A DNA stretch of 64,000 nt, from positions 434,001 to 498,000 of the forward strand of contig NZ_JAOEIY010000003.1 in NCBI RefSeq assembly GCF_025966695.1, given 5' to 3'. Of this stretch, positions 51,634 through 60,404 are shown piece after piece (the stretch's first letter is position 1; each line of letters begins with the position of its first letter). The stretch comes from Stutzerimonas sp. S1. Its GTDB lineage: Bacteria > Pseudomonadota > Gammaproteobacteria > Pseudomonadales > Pseudomonadaceae. The notes under the pieces were generated by a model. The model searched no databases. It saw only the letters and a program-made list of their open reading frames with translations, and had not been told where the DNA came from. The position numbers and the translations under genes are program-made.

Positions 51634-52137
51634 ATGGCGCGCGTGTCTTTCGTTCCGCTGGATGAAATGCCGAAAGAGTTACGTAGCGCCGTTGCGCGCG
51701 GCCAGCAAAGTCGGATGCTGAGCTCGCCCAGACCTGTTCAGGTCTGGGCGCATCGGCCCGGTGCAGCATTAGCCTGGCTTGGTTTGCTGGAAAGCCTGCA
51801 TCAGGACAGCCTGCTCGATGAGCGCCTGCGTGAATTGGTGCGCCTGAAAATCGCCAGCATCACCACCTGCCAAGCGTGCCAACTCGCTCGTAAATCCGAC
51901 CACGTGACGGAAGATGACATCGCCTGCCTTTCTTCAAATAGCGATCGTTTCGAACCGTCTGAACGAGCTGCTTTGATCTTCGCTGAATTGTTCGCCAGCG
52001 ATTACATGGCCATCAGCGACGAACACTATGCGCGTCTCGCCGAGTTCTTCTCCGAGGCTCAAGTGGTCGAGCTGAACATGTACTGCGCGCTGATGCTGGC
52101 GGGCGGTCGGATGACCTATGTGCAGCAGGCGTATTGA
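51634..52137 (+). CDS. ditP: carboxymuconolactone decarboxylase (CMD/AhpD-like) family protein
   Basis: 167 residues, ATG after GTGAGGTAGCGG. The helix LRELVRLKIASITTCQACQLARKSD contains the C-x2-C motif of the CMD/AhpD fold, and the total length fits one domain with extra N-terminal residues. Members act as decarboxylases or as peroxidase-like proteins, so the role in the dit pathway is open. It is the last gene of ditL-P before a 162-base gap. Confidence 0.82.
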   Translation: MARVSFVPLDEMPKELRSAVARGQQSRMLSSPRPVQVWAHRPGAALAWLGLLESLHQDSLLDERLRELVRLKIASITTCQACQLARKSDHVTEDDIACLSSNSDRFEPSERAALIFAELFASDYMAISDEHYARLAEFFSEAQVVELNMYCALMLAGGRMTYVQQAY

Positions 52138-52175
52138 GCGGGTCGACGCCCTGCATGGATGTGGAGCAGACCGCC

Positions 52176-52198
52176 CGATAAATTTGATCGAAATGTAA
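52176..52198. promoter_or_regulatory. weak relative of the N13 dyad upstream of ditQ
   Basis: CGATA-N13-TGTAA with centre AATTTGATCGAAA. The left arm has ATA instead of ACA. The string AATTTGATCG recurs at 53741-53750 upstream of the next amidohydrolase gene. It is about 100 bases before ditQ. Confidence 0.25.
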
Positions 52199-52299
52199 AA
52201 AGCCGTTCAATAAGTGCGCAGTTGGGCCTAGTATCTCGCCCATGCAGTCAGTTTTTAGACGCAATGGCGTATGCCTGAACAATAACAAGGAGAAGAACA

Positions 52300-53574
52300 A
52301 TGTCTACACAGGCGCGGGACAATCTGGGCAAGGCGTTCGCGGACGTCGCCAGCAACTATCGTGGAAGCGATGTGGACCTTCATGCGGTATACCGCGAGAT
52401 GCGCATGAATTCGCCGGTTCTTGAAGAGAACTTCATGGCGCGTCTGGGGGTGCCGAGCATCGCCGGCCTGGACGCCAACCGTCCTACGTTCACCTTGTTC
52501 AAATACAACGATGTCATGGCAGTAATGCGCGATGCCAGCAACTTCACCAGTGGTTTTATCGCTGAAGGCCTGGGCGCTTTTTTTGACGGGCTGATCCTCA
52601 CTGCGATGGATGGAGACGCGCACAAGAACATTCGCAACCTGCTGCAGCCGGTGTTCATGCCTGAAACTGTCAACCGCTGGAAAGAAACCAAGATCGATCG
52701 GGTTATTCGCGAGGAATACATCAAGCCGCTGGTGCCGAGCAAAGGCGGCGATCTGATGGACTTTGCCCTGTATTTTCCGATTCGGGTTATCTATTCCCTG
52801 ATCGGCTTTCCTGAGGATCGTCCGGACGAGATCGAACAATATGCTGCCTGGGCGCTGGCGATCCTTGCCGGCCCGCAAGTTGATCCTGAAAAAGCCGCCG
52901 CCGCGCGTGGTGCCGCGATGGAAGCTGCCAAAGCGCTCTATGACGTCGTAAAGGTTGTCGTAGCCGAGCGCCGCGCAACCGGTGCCGAAGGGGATGACCT
53001 GATCAGTCGGTTGATCCGAGCCGAGTATGAAGGCCGTTCGCTTGATGATCATGAAATCGCGACCTTTGTGCGTTCGTTGCTGCCGGCCGCCAGCGAAACC
53101 ACTACGCGCACATTCGGTACGTTAATGACATTGTTGCTCGAGAACCCTGAGGTACTGGAGCGGGTGCGCAACGATCGCAGCCTGGTCTCCAAGGCCATCG
53201 ACGAAGCCGTACGTCTGGAGCCTGTCGCCACCTTTAAGGTGCGCCAGGCTGCAAAGGATATGGAAATCCGCGGTGTGCAGATTCCCAAGGGCGCTATGGT
53301 GCAGTGCATCGTCACCTCGGCGAACCGTGATGAGGATGCCTTCGAGCACGGTGACGTATTCGACATCGACAGACGACCGAAACCCTCGTTCGGCTTTGGT
53401 TTCGGGCCGCATATGTGCATCGGGCAATTCGTCGCGAAGACGGAACTCAACTGCGCGCTAAACGCGATTCTCGACCTTATGCCGAATATCCGCCTGGATC
53501 CTTCCAAGCCTGCACCAGAGATTATCGGCGCCCAGTTGCGCGGACCGCACTATCTCCACGTCCTCTGGGATTGA
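52300..53574 (+). CDS. ditQ: cytochrome P450 (DitQ/CYP226-like)
   Basis: 424 residues, ATG after AAGGAGAAGAACA. I-helix LLPAASETTTRT near residue 265, ExxR in DEAVRLEPVATFKVRQ near 305, and heme loop FGFGFGPHMCIGQF with thiolate Cys373. There is no membrane anchor, so it is a soluble class I P450 needing a ferredoxin and reductase, likely those at 27.0-28.6 kb. DitQ-type P450s are linked to C7 oxidation of dehydroabietic acid. It has its own leader and a terminator downstream. Confidence 0.9.
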   Translation: MSTQARDNLGKAFADVASNYRGSDVDLHAVYREMRMNSPVLEENFMARLGVPSIAGLDANRPTFTLFKYNDVMAVMRDASNFTSGFIAEGLGAFFDGLILTAMDGDAHKNIRNLLQPVFMPETVNRWKETKIDRVIREEYIKPLVPSKGGDLMDFALYFPIRVIYSLIGFPEDRPDEIEQYAAWALAILAGPQVDPEKAAAARGAAMEAAKALYDVVKVVVAERRATGAEGDDLISRLIRAEYEGRSLDDHEIATFVRSLLPAASETTTRTFGTLMTLLLENPEVLERVRNDRSLVSKAIDEAVRLEPVATFKVRQAAKDMEIRGVQIPKGAMVQCIVTSANRDEDAFEHGDVFDIDRRPKPSFGFGFGPHMCIGQFVAKTELNCALNAILDLMPNIRLDPSKPAPEIIGAQLRGPHYLHVLWD

Positions 53575-53607
53575 GGCATCGGCTTACTGCCCTCACGCCA
53601 CGTCCAG

Positions 53608-53654
53608 CCCTTTCCTGCCCCGCAGGGAAGGGCGCCTGCCCTTGTTGTTTTTCC
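53608..53654 (+). terminator. terminator after ditQ
   Basis: CCCTTTCCTGC and GCAGGGAAGGG pair over 11 bases with one T-G wobble around CCC. A TTGTTGTTTTT stretch begins nine bases later. A moderate intrinsic terminator. Confidence 0.6.
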
Positions 53655-53717
53655 CTCGTTGAATTTTGCGGTGCTTGGTACCGGTAAATGAATGTGTTCG
53701 CTCTCAAGATTGGATTT

Positions 53718-53740
53718 GAACACAATCGAAATATGTGTTT
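53718..53740. promoter_or_regulatory. shared N13 dyad upstream of amidohydrolase copy B
   Basis: GAACA-N13-TGTTT with centre CAATCGAAATATG; the inner ACACA/TGTGT also pair. It lies 66 bases before the start codon. A half-like site, TTTGATCGCAACGTGTTC, follows at 53743-53760. Confidence 0.55.
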
Positions 53741-53806
53741 AATTTGATCGCAACGTGTTCTATGCTTTGGACACAACAACAAACCCATTTGCGAAGGGGA
53801 AGAACA

Positions 53807-55114
53807 ATGAAGGTTGAAGATCTCATTCTCGTCAGCGTTGATGACCATGCCATCGAGCCACCAAACGCCTTTGCTCGCCACATGCCTGAGCGCTTCAAAG
53901 GGCGCGAGCCTCATGTCGTCAAACGCGGCGACCGCGATGTATGGGTTTTCGAAGAGCAGGCCACCGGCTACATGGGCCTGAACTCGGTAGTGGGCCGACC
54001 GAAGGAAGAGTACGGCATGGAGCCGTTGGGTTATGACCAGATGCGTCGCGGTACTTGGAGCGTGGCTGATCGTGTCGACGACATGAACGCCAACGGCGTG
54101 CTCGGCTCGCTGTGCTTCCCGACGTTCCCAGGTTTTGCCGGTCAGCGTTTCCAGAATCATCCGGATCGCGCCGTGTCCCTGGCCGCGATTCAGGCCTACA
54201 ATGACTGGCATCTGCACGACTGGTGCAACGCTGCGCCGGGCCGCTTCATTCCGCTGATGCTCGTTCCTTGGTGGGACATGCAGGCCGCCGCCGCCGAGGT
54301 CACGCGCCTGGCGAAACAGGGTGTGCATGCGCTGTCACTGTCGGACAATCCGGCGATCCACGGCTACCCGTCGATCCACAGCGATTACTGGGATCCGCTC
54401 TGGCAAGCCTGTTCGGATAATAACGTCGTGATCTGCTGCCACATTGGTACTGGTGTAAAGGCCAATCATGCCTCTGACCTTTCGCCAATCGATGCCTGGA
54501 TCACGTCCATGCCTATTTCCATCGCCAACTCTGCGGCCGATTGGATCTGGGCACCGATGTGGAAGAAATTCCCCAACCTGCGCATGGCGCTGTCCGAGGG
54601 CAGCATCGGCTGGATTCCTTATCTGCTCGAGCGCGCCGATTTCACGCACCGCCACCACAACGCGTGGACCAACTCGAACTTCGGCGGGCAGATGCCCAGC
54701 GACATCTTCCACAAGCATTTCATCACCTGCTTCATCGAGGATAACTTCGGTCTGCAGAACCTGAAATTCATGAACGAAGACATGGTTACCTGGGAAAGCG
54801 ACTACCCGCACTCGGATTGCACCTGGCCGAACTCGCCGGAGTCCGCATGGGAAGGGCTGCAGCACCTGTCCAAGGAAACCATCGACAAGGTCACCCACCT
54901 CAACGCCATGCGTGAATTCTCCTTCGATCCATTTTCCATTCATGGGCGCGAGAACTGCACGGTAGGCGAGCTTCGTAAGAAAGCGACGCACGTTAAGATC
55001 GAGCCCGCATTGGGGCTCGGCGGCGCCGACCACGGACGCAATGACGGCAAGCCGGTCACGTCGGGAGACATCAACGCGATGTTCGAGAAGGCTGATGCCG
55101 GAACTGCTCTCTAA
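53807..55114 (+). CDS. amidohydrolase_2 (ACMSD-like) family protein, copy B
   Basis: 435 residues from the ATG after GGGGAAGAACA; the longer frame runs through the promoter dyad. It is nearly collinear with copy A at 20.3 kb and the most conserved paralog pair in the window. The same metal-site segments are present (VSVDDHAIEP, VICCHIGTG, DYPHSDCTWPNSPE). In this copy it is a stand-alone gene just after ditQ, whereas copy A sits inside the second dioxygenase operon. A hydrolase or decarboxylase acting on a ring-cleavage product is likely. Confidence 0.85.
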   Translation: MKVEDLILVSVDDHAIEPPNAFARHMPERFKGREPHVVKRGDRDVWVFEEQATGYMGLNSVVGRPKEEYGMEPLGYDQMRRGTWSVADRVDDMNANGVLGSLCFPTFPGFAGQRFQNHPDRAVSLAAIQAYNDWHLHDWCNAAPGRFIPLMLVPWWDMQAAAAEVTRLAKQGVHALSLSDNPAIHGYPSIHSDYWDPLWQACSDNNVVICCHIGTGVKANHASDLSPIDAWITSMPISIANSAADWIWAPMWKKFPNLRMALSEGSIGWIPYLLERADFTHRHHNAWTNSNFGGQMPSDIFHKHFITCFIEDNFGLQNLKFMNEDMVTWESDYPHSDCTWPNSPESAWEGLQHLSKETIDKVTHLNAMREFSFDPFSIHGRENCTVGELRKKATHVKIEPALGLGGADHGRNDGKPVTSGDINAMFEKADAGTAL

Positions 55115-55252
55115 AAGCCCGTAAAAAAGTAGCGGCAAGGCGCGACAATTGCCCGTTGGGGCAGGTTCATTTGCGATAGGTCCTAACGCCTCGCGAGTGC
55201 GCCTGCCTTGGGGTTACCTCTAGAGTCTTGCGTCCAGTTGATGAGCGTGCAC

Positions 55253-56401
55253 ATGTCTATCACTCAGTTCAGTTACAGCAGAATTCCCGCCGAGGCTGAG
55301 TCCCTTCGGACGCAGGTGCGGGAGTTTCTCAAAAGCAATCTTGCCGACTATCCGGCGACAGCCAAAGCGCAGTCCTGGATGGGTTTCGACGCTGCCTTCA
55401 GTCGCAAGCTAGGCGCCCAGGGCTGGGTTGGTATGGCGTTGCCCGAACAGTACGGCGGCGCCGCGGCAGGTCCGTTTGCCCGTTACGTGATCATCGAAGA
55501 GCTGCTCGCAGCCGGCGCGCCGGTTTCGGCGCACTGGATTGCTGACCGGCAGAGCGGGCCGCTGATCAACCGATTCGGCACCGACGCGCAGAGAGCGCGC
55601 TATCTGCCATCGATTTGCCGTGGTGAGAGTTATTTTTGCATCGGAATGAGCGAACCGAACTCCGGCTCCGATCTCGCCTCGATTAAGACCTCAGCGGTGC
55701 GTAATGACGCCGGCTGGCTGCTCAATGGGCAGAAGGTCTGGACGACCAACGCGCAGCACTCGCACTACATGATCGCCTTGGTGCGCACCGGTGAAAAACA
55801 AGCGGCGCGTCACGAAGGCATGTCGCAGTTCATCGTCGATCTTAAGTTGCCGGGCATCACCATTAGGCCAATTCGCGATCTTGCTGGCGGCGAGCATTTC
55901 AATGAGGTGTTCTTCGACAATGTGCAACTCGATGCAGACGCGCTGATTGGGACCGAGGGCAAAGGCTGGGATCAGGTAACGGCCGAATTGGCTTTTGAGC
56001 GCAGCGGCCCGGAGCGTTTTCTCAGCTGTATAGAGCTGCTCAAAACGTTGATCGCCGGGATGGGCACAGCGCCGGACGCTTTGCAAAGCCGCGAAATTGG
56101 GCGACTGACCGCGAAGCTGTTGACGTTGCGCAACATGTCGCTGGCAGTGGCCGCACAATTGGCTGCCGGCGCACATCCAGCCTGGGCTGCGTCATGCGTG
56201 AAAGACCTGGGTAACCAGTTCGAGCAGGAAATACCCGAGATCGCCCAATTGCTGCTCGAAGCTGAGCCTCGTCAGAACGGCGGTAGCGAACACGCGCAGG
56301 TTCTTGCCTACCTGACTCAAATGGCACCGTCTTTCTCACTGCGCGGAGGCACCCGCGAAATCCTGCGCGGGATCATCGCGCGCGGATTGGGGTTGCGATA
56401 A
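55253..56401 (+). CDS. acyl-CoA dehydrogenase, subunit with FAD-end motif
   Basis: 382 residues from ATG at 55253; 55241 is an alternative and neither has a strong ribosome site. Acyl-CoA dehydrogenase fold: GMALPEQYGGAAAG near residue 65, CIGMSEPNSGSDLASIKTSA near 132, and the FAD-contact end RGGTREILRGIIARGLGLR. It is followed after two bases by a second, shorter ACAD gene. Such pairs form the alpha2beta2 enzymes known from steroid degradation (ChsE1-ChsE2 type), which suggests a bulky ring-bearing CoA ester as substrate. Confidence 0.85.
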   Translation: MSITQFSYSRIPAEAESLRTQVREFLKSNLADYPATAKAQSWMGFDAAFSRKLGAQGWVGMALPEQYGGAAAGPFARYVIIEELLAAGAPVSAHWIADRQSGPLINRFGTDAQRARYLPSICRGESYFCIGMSEPNSGSDLASIKTSAVRNDAGWLLNGQKVWTTNAQHSHYMIALVRTGEKQAARHEGMSQFIVDLKLPGITIRPIRDLAGGEHFNEVFFDNVQLDADALIGTEGKGWDQVTAELAFERSGPERFLSCIELLKTLIAGMGTAPDALQSREIGRLTAKLLTLRNMSLAVAAQLAAGAHPAWAASCVKDLGNQFEQEIPEIAQLLLEAEPRQNGGSEHAQVLAYLTQMAPSFSLRGGTREILRGIIARGLGLR

Positions 56402-56403
56402 TC

Positions 56404-57477
56404 ATGCGAGAACTATTCGAATCGACTATCGAGCGCCTGCTCGCTGATCTGGCGACACCTGAATACGTACAAGGCTGCGAAGGCGGCGAGTGGCCTGCGC
56501 AGCTTTGGGCTGCGGTGGAAGAGTCCGGATTTGCGCTGGCTGCTGTTTCAGAATCCCTTGGCGGAGCACAAGCGGGATGGGGTGATGTGTATGTCTTGGC
56601 GCGCGCTGCTGGACGGTACGCCGCGCCTGTGCCGCTGGGCGAAGCGCTATTGGCTAACTGGTTGCTGGGTAAGGCCGGGCTTGAGCCGAGGACCGCGGCC
56701 ATAAGTTTTTCAGCCAATGCGCAGCTGAGCCTGAATGGCGGGGTGGTACACGGCACCGTGCGAGACGTGCCGTGGGGCCGTCATGTCGAGTCGCTGGTCG
56801 CTATAGCCGACGTGGGTAGCGAGACGCCCAGCGTCGTGTTGCTGTCGGTAGCCAGCGCGGCCGGTCAGACACTGAGCCTGAACGTCGCGGGCGAGCCTCG
56901 CGATTCCCTGCATTTCAACAAAGCCCAGGTACTGGCTTGCGCTCCGTTGCCTGACGAGCTGTCCGCCGATGTGCTGTTTTTGGGTGGCGCCATGCTGCGC
57001 TCGGCGCAGATCGCAGGTGCCTTGCATACGCTGCTGGACATGACATCGGGCTACGCCACTGAGCGCTCACAGTTCGGGCGGCCAATCGGCGCATTCCAGG
57101 CCGTTCAACAGCAGCTTGCGGTGTTCGCCGAACAGACGGCAGCCGCGAACGTCGCTGCCGAGGCAGCCTTTGCTGAGTCGGATGCCGCACTTGCGGGGGT
57201 GACCATTGCAGCTGCGAAGGTCAGCTGTGCTGAGGCGGCCAGCGCTGGCGCAGGCATTGCCCATTCGGTGCACGGTGCCATCGGCTTTACCCAGGAATAT
57301 TCGCTGCATCTGTTTTCCCGCCGGCTGTGGGCGTGGCGCAGCGAGTTCGGCTCGGCCAGCGTCTGGAGCCAGCGCATCGGCCAGTTGGTCTGCTCATCAG
57401 GTGGTGGAGGCTATTGGCCGCTGATCACTGGCCATGCCAGCCAGTCGCTATCAACCCCTGCGGAGAAACCGCTATGA
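56404..57477 (+). CDS. acyl-CoA dehydrogenase partner subunit
   Basis: 357 residues. ACAD fold with GFALAAVSESLGGAQAGWGD near residue 42 and TSGYATERSQFGRPIGAFQAVQQQLA near 215. It lacks the GGTREI-type C-terminal motif of its neighbour and ends QLVCSSGGGGYWPLITG plus a tail, as partner subunits of heteromeric acyl-CoA dehydrogenases do. The two starts and stops are nearly fused, which supports a complex. Its stop overlaps the next start (ATGA). Confidence 0.83.
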   Translation: MRELFESTIERLLADLATPEYVQGCEGGEWPAQLWAAVEESGFALAAVSESLGGAQAGWGDVYVLARAAGRYAAPVPLGEALLANWLLGKAGLEPRTAAISFSANAQLSLNGGVVHGTVRDVPWGRHVESLVAIADVGSETPSVVLLSVASAAGQTLSLNVAGEPRDSLHFNKAQVLACAPLPDELSADVLFLGGAMLRSAQIAGALHTLLDMTSGYATERSQFGRPIGAFQAVQQQLAVFAEQTAAANVAAEAAFAESDAALAGVTIAAAKVSCAEAASAGAGIAHSVHGAIGFTQEYSLHLFSRRLWAWRSEFGSASVWSQRIGQLVCSSGGGGYWPLITGHASQSLSTPAEKPL

Positions 57478-58274
57478 GTACATTCCTGCAAATCGAGCGT
57501 GATGGCGGCATCGTCACCGTTCGCATGAACCATCCCGAAACCCGCAATGCATTGACTTCCCCCGAGCAGATCCAGGAGTTCGTCGATCTCTGTGCCCAGT
57601 TGCGCAGCGACCGCACCGCGCGGGTAATGGTGTTGACCGGTAATGGCAGTGCATTCTGCGCCGGTGGCAACGTGAAGGACATGCGCGACCGCGCGGGTAT
57701 CTTCGCCGGTTCGCCGTATGAGCTGCGCAACACCTATCGTGACGGTATTCAAAGGATCCCGCTCGCGTTGTATGAGCTGGACATTCCCATAATCGCTGCG
57801 GTCAACGGCCCGGCGATCGGTGCGGGCCTCGATTTGGCTTGTATGTGCGACATCCGTCTGGCTGCGAGCTCGGCACTCTTTGCTGAAAGTTTCGTGCGCT
57901 TGGGCATCGTGCCGGGAGATGGCGGCGCCTGGTTGCTGCCGCGAATCATCGGAATCCCCAAGGCCAGCCTGATGGCGTTCACCGGCGACACCATCAATGC
58001 TGCGAAAGCATTGGAGTGGGGTTTGGTGGAGCAAGTCTGCACACATGAAACGCTGCAGGCGGAAGCGCAGGCGTTGGCTCAGCAAATCGCCGCCAATCCT
58101 GGGCATGCGCTACGGCTGTGCAAGCGCCTGTTGCGCGAAGGCCAACATATGCGACTCGACTCATTGCTGGAGCTGTCCGCGGCGTACCAGTCTTTGGCGC
58201 ATCACACCGAAGATCATCAGGAAGCGGTGGCTGCCTTCGTCGAGAAGCGTAACCCTGACTACCTGGATCGCTGA
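57474..58274 (+). CDS. enoyl-CoA hydratase/isomerase family protein
   Basis: 266 residues from the ATG overlapping the ACAD stop. Crotonase motifs: FCAGGNVKDM near residue 60, GPAIGAGLDLACMCD near 107 and FAESFVRLGIVPGDGGAWLLPRIIG near 136. The Glu144-like residue is present, while PGDGG places an Asp where PaaG-type isomerases and some hydratases have one. It follows the paired dehydrogenases and presumably hydrates their product. Confidence 0.88.
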   Translation: MSTFLQIERDGGIVTVRMNHPETRNALTSPEQIQEFVDLCAQLRSDRTARVMVLTGNGSAFCAGGNVKDMRDRAGIFAGSPYELRNTYRDGIQRIPLALYELDIPIIAAVNGPAIGAGLDLACMCDIRLAASSALFAESFVRLGIVPGDGGAWLLPRIIGIPKASLMAFTGDTINAAKALEWGLVEQVCTHETLQAEAQALAQQIAANPGHALRLCKRLLREGQHMRLDSLLELSAAYQSLAHHTEDHQEAVAAFVEKRNPDYLDR

Positions 58275-58316
58275 TCAGCGCCGTTTGCAGAAGCAACGAA
58301 GAATTTAGGAGTAGTA

Positions 58317-59444
58317 ATGATGCGTGGCGTTTTCCGCGAAGATCACAATATGTTCCGCGAAATGGCCCGGCGTTTCGTCGATCGCGAAATCGTGCCGAAC
58401 CTGCATGAGTGGGAAAAGAACGGCATTGTGCCCAAGGAGGTCTGGCTCAAGGCCGGCGAATTGGGGCTGCTCTGTTCGACCGTTCCTGAAGAGTACGGTG
58501 GCTCCGGTGGCGACTTCGGCCACTCCGCCGTCATGATCGAGGAGCTTGCGCGGGCCAATGCGACCGCCGTCGGGTTCACCACTCATTCGGAAATAGTCGC
58601 GCCTTATATCGTTGCTTATGGCAGTGAAGAGCAGAAACAGAAGTGGCTTCCCCGGATGGTCAGCGGTGAGCTGATTGGGGTCATCGCCATGAGCGAGCCG
58701 GGCATCGGCAGCGATCTGCGTTCGATGCGCACCTCGGCCCGGCATGATGGCGATGACTACATCGTTTCCGGACAAAAAACCTTCATTACCAACGGTAGCA
58801 ATGCTGGGCTGATAGTCACGGCAACCAAGCTCGATCCAGCCGCTAAAGAGCTGACGCTGATCTGTATCGAAGAAGAGCGCGAGGGCTTTTCAAAAGGGCG
58901 GCGGCTGGAAAAGATCGGCCTTAAAGGCCAGGATACCGCTGAGCTGTTTTTCGATGAGGTGCGAGTCCCGGCCGCTAATCGCTTGGGCGAAGAAGGCATG
59001 GGTTTTAAGTACCTCACCCATCAGCTTGCCTGGGAGCGGCTGATTATTGCGATCCGCGCAGCGCAGTCAATTGAAACCTTGTTGCAGGAAACCATTGATT
59101 ACACGCGCGAGCGCAAAGTATTCGGCAAGCCGGTGCTGGAGTTCCAAAACACTCGCTTCAAGCTGGCGGAGGCCAAGGCGCAGGCGACCATGCTGCGTGT
59201 ATTCGTTGATGATTGCCTGGAAAAGGTCATGCGTGGCGAGCTTACACCCGACGTCGCAGCAATGGCGAAATTGCTGGGCTCCGAAATGCAGGGCAAATTG
59301 CTCGACGAGTTCCTTCAGCTTCATGGCGGCTATGGGTTCATGAGCGAATATAAGATTAGCCGTGCCTGGGTCGATGCCCGAGTGGCGCGTATATATGGCG
59401 GCACCTCGGAAATCATGAAAGAAATTATTGGCCGCGCTTTGTGA
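58317..59444 (+). CDS. acyl-CoA dehydrogenase
   Basis: 375 residues, ATG after TAGGAGTAGTA. A complete single-type ACAD: CSTVPEEYGGSGGDFGHSAV near residue 57, GVIAMSEPGIGSDLRSMRTSA near 120, ERLIIAIRAAQSIETLLQ near 240, and the end MSEYKISRAWVDARVARIYGGTSEIMKEIIGRAL. IYGGTSEI is the FAD-binding end, and the catalytic Glu expected nearby is probably in that segment or in YGG-TSE itself. It probably handles a shorter chain than the paired enzyme. Confidence 0.9.
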   Translation: MMRGVFREDHNMFREMARRFVDREIVPNLHEWEKNGIVPKEVWLKAGELGLLCSTVPEEYGGSGGDFGHSAVMIEELARANATAVGFTTHSEIVAPYIVAYGSEEQKQKWLPRMVSGELIGVIAMSEPGIGSDLRSMRTSARHDGDDYIVSGQKTFITNGSNAGLIVTATKLDPAAKELTLICIEEEREGFSKGRRLEKIGLKGQDTAELFFDEVRVPAANRLGEEGMGFKYLTHQLAWERLIIAIRAAQSIETLLQETIDYTRERKVFGKPVLEFQNTRFKLAEAKAQATMLRVFVDDCLEKVMRGELTPDVAAMAKLLGSEMQGKLLDEFLQLHGGYGFMSEYKISRAWVDARVARIYGGTSEIMKEIIGRAL

Positions 59445-59479
59445 CATTTCCAAAATGCCAGCCAGCGGGAGCTAGGAGA

Positions 59480-60361
59480 ATGACACCCATGGGCTTCTAT
59501 CGAGTCTTTCTTGCTTTGTGCCTGAGTGCGGTTTCGTTGCTGAGCGTTGCCCAGCCCGTCAGTCAGGCGGACGACTATAGCGCTGAGGCCGAACGCGCCA
59601 GTGCGCTGTTGGGCAAAGCCGTGACGGCTTACCAGGCGGAAGGCGACAAAGCGTTGGCCAAGTTCAGCCGACAAGGCGACTACATCGATGGTGAGCTCTA
59701 CATCTATGTTGTCGATACTTCGGGGGTGATGCTCGCCAGTGGTGGCCCTTCAGCGACGCTGATTGGCAAGCAGGTTACCAATGTTCTGGACGAGGATCTG
59801 AAGGCTGCGTTCGAAGCCGCATTAAAAGCGCCTGAAGACGGTACGGTTCGCAGCGCGGATTACCGCTGGTGGAACTGGCAGCATGGCAAGGTCGAACGCA
59901 AGCAGGTGTTCTATCAGCGAGTTGGCGACCGCATCATCTCAGTCGGCTACTACATGCCTCGTTCCAGCAGTGAAGCGGCAGAAAAGTTGCTCGAGAAAGT
60001 CGCCAGCGAAGTAAAAGCCGATCCGAAGACGACTTTCGACCGAATCAACAGGCACGACAAGGCGCTGAGTCAGGATGACCTGTACGCATTCGTGGTTGAT
60101 TTGAACACTCAGAAGTTTATTGCTCATGGCTTCATACGCCGCTTGGTAGGCACCGATTTCCAGGCGTTACGCTCTGCCGACGGCCAGCCGATAGGGAAGC
60201 AGATGCTGCGGGCTATGGCGCAGGGCGATACCGGGGAAGTCTCATATATATGGCGCAACCCTGTAACCGGCCAAACCGAGTATAAGAAGACCCTTTTAAG
60301 AAAGGTCGATGGTTATGCCGTCGCGGTCGGTTCGTATGAGAAATCAATGAAACTGGATTAA
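59480..60361 (+). CDS. exported Cache-domain protein
   Basis: 293 residues from ATG after TAGGAG; a signal peptide covers about residues 1-30 (FLALCLSAVSLLSVAQPVSQA). Two Cache-like modules follow: YIYVVDTSGVMLASGG near residue 73 and LYAFVVDLNTQKFIAHG near 195, each followed by VGDRIISVGYY- and VDGYAVAVGSYE-like strands. There is no membrane helix or output domain, so it is a free periplasmic ligand-binding protein. It lies between the acyl-CoA dehydrogenase and hydrolase genes. It could present a small acid to a chemoreceptor or kinase; that is a guess. Confidence 0.78.
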   Translation: MTPMGFYRVFLALCLSAVSLLSVAQPVSQADDYSAEAERASALLGKAVTAYQAEGDKALAKFSRQGDYIDGELYIYVVDTSGVMLASGGPSATLIGKQVTNVLDEDLKAAFEAALKAPEDGTVRSADYRWWNWQHGKVERKQVFYQRVGDRIISVGYYMPRSSSEAAEKLLEKVASEVKADPKTTFDRINRHDKALSQDDLYAFVVDLNTQKFIAHGFIRRLVGTDFQALRSADGQPIGKQMLRAMAQGDTGEVSYIWRNPVTGQTEYKKTLLRKVDGYAVAVGSYEKSMKLD

Positions 60362-60404
60362 TGGCCGACCGGCGTAGGACAGGGTGCTAAAGGAGGGTGT
60401 ATCG

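Noticed and set aside
52300-53574. Considering the ditQ P450 and the broken P450 as a recent tandem duplication
   Set aside because: They are 40 kb apart and protein similarity is only about 60% by eye, so divergence is old.
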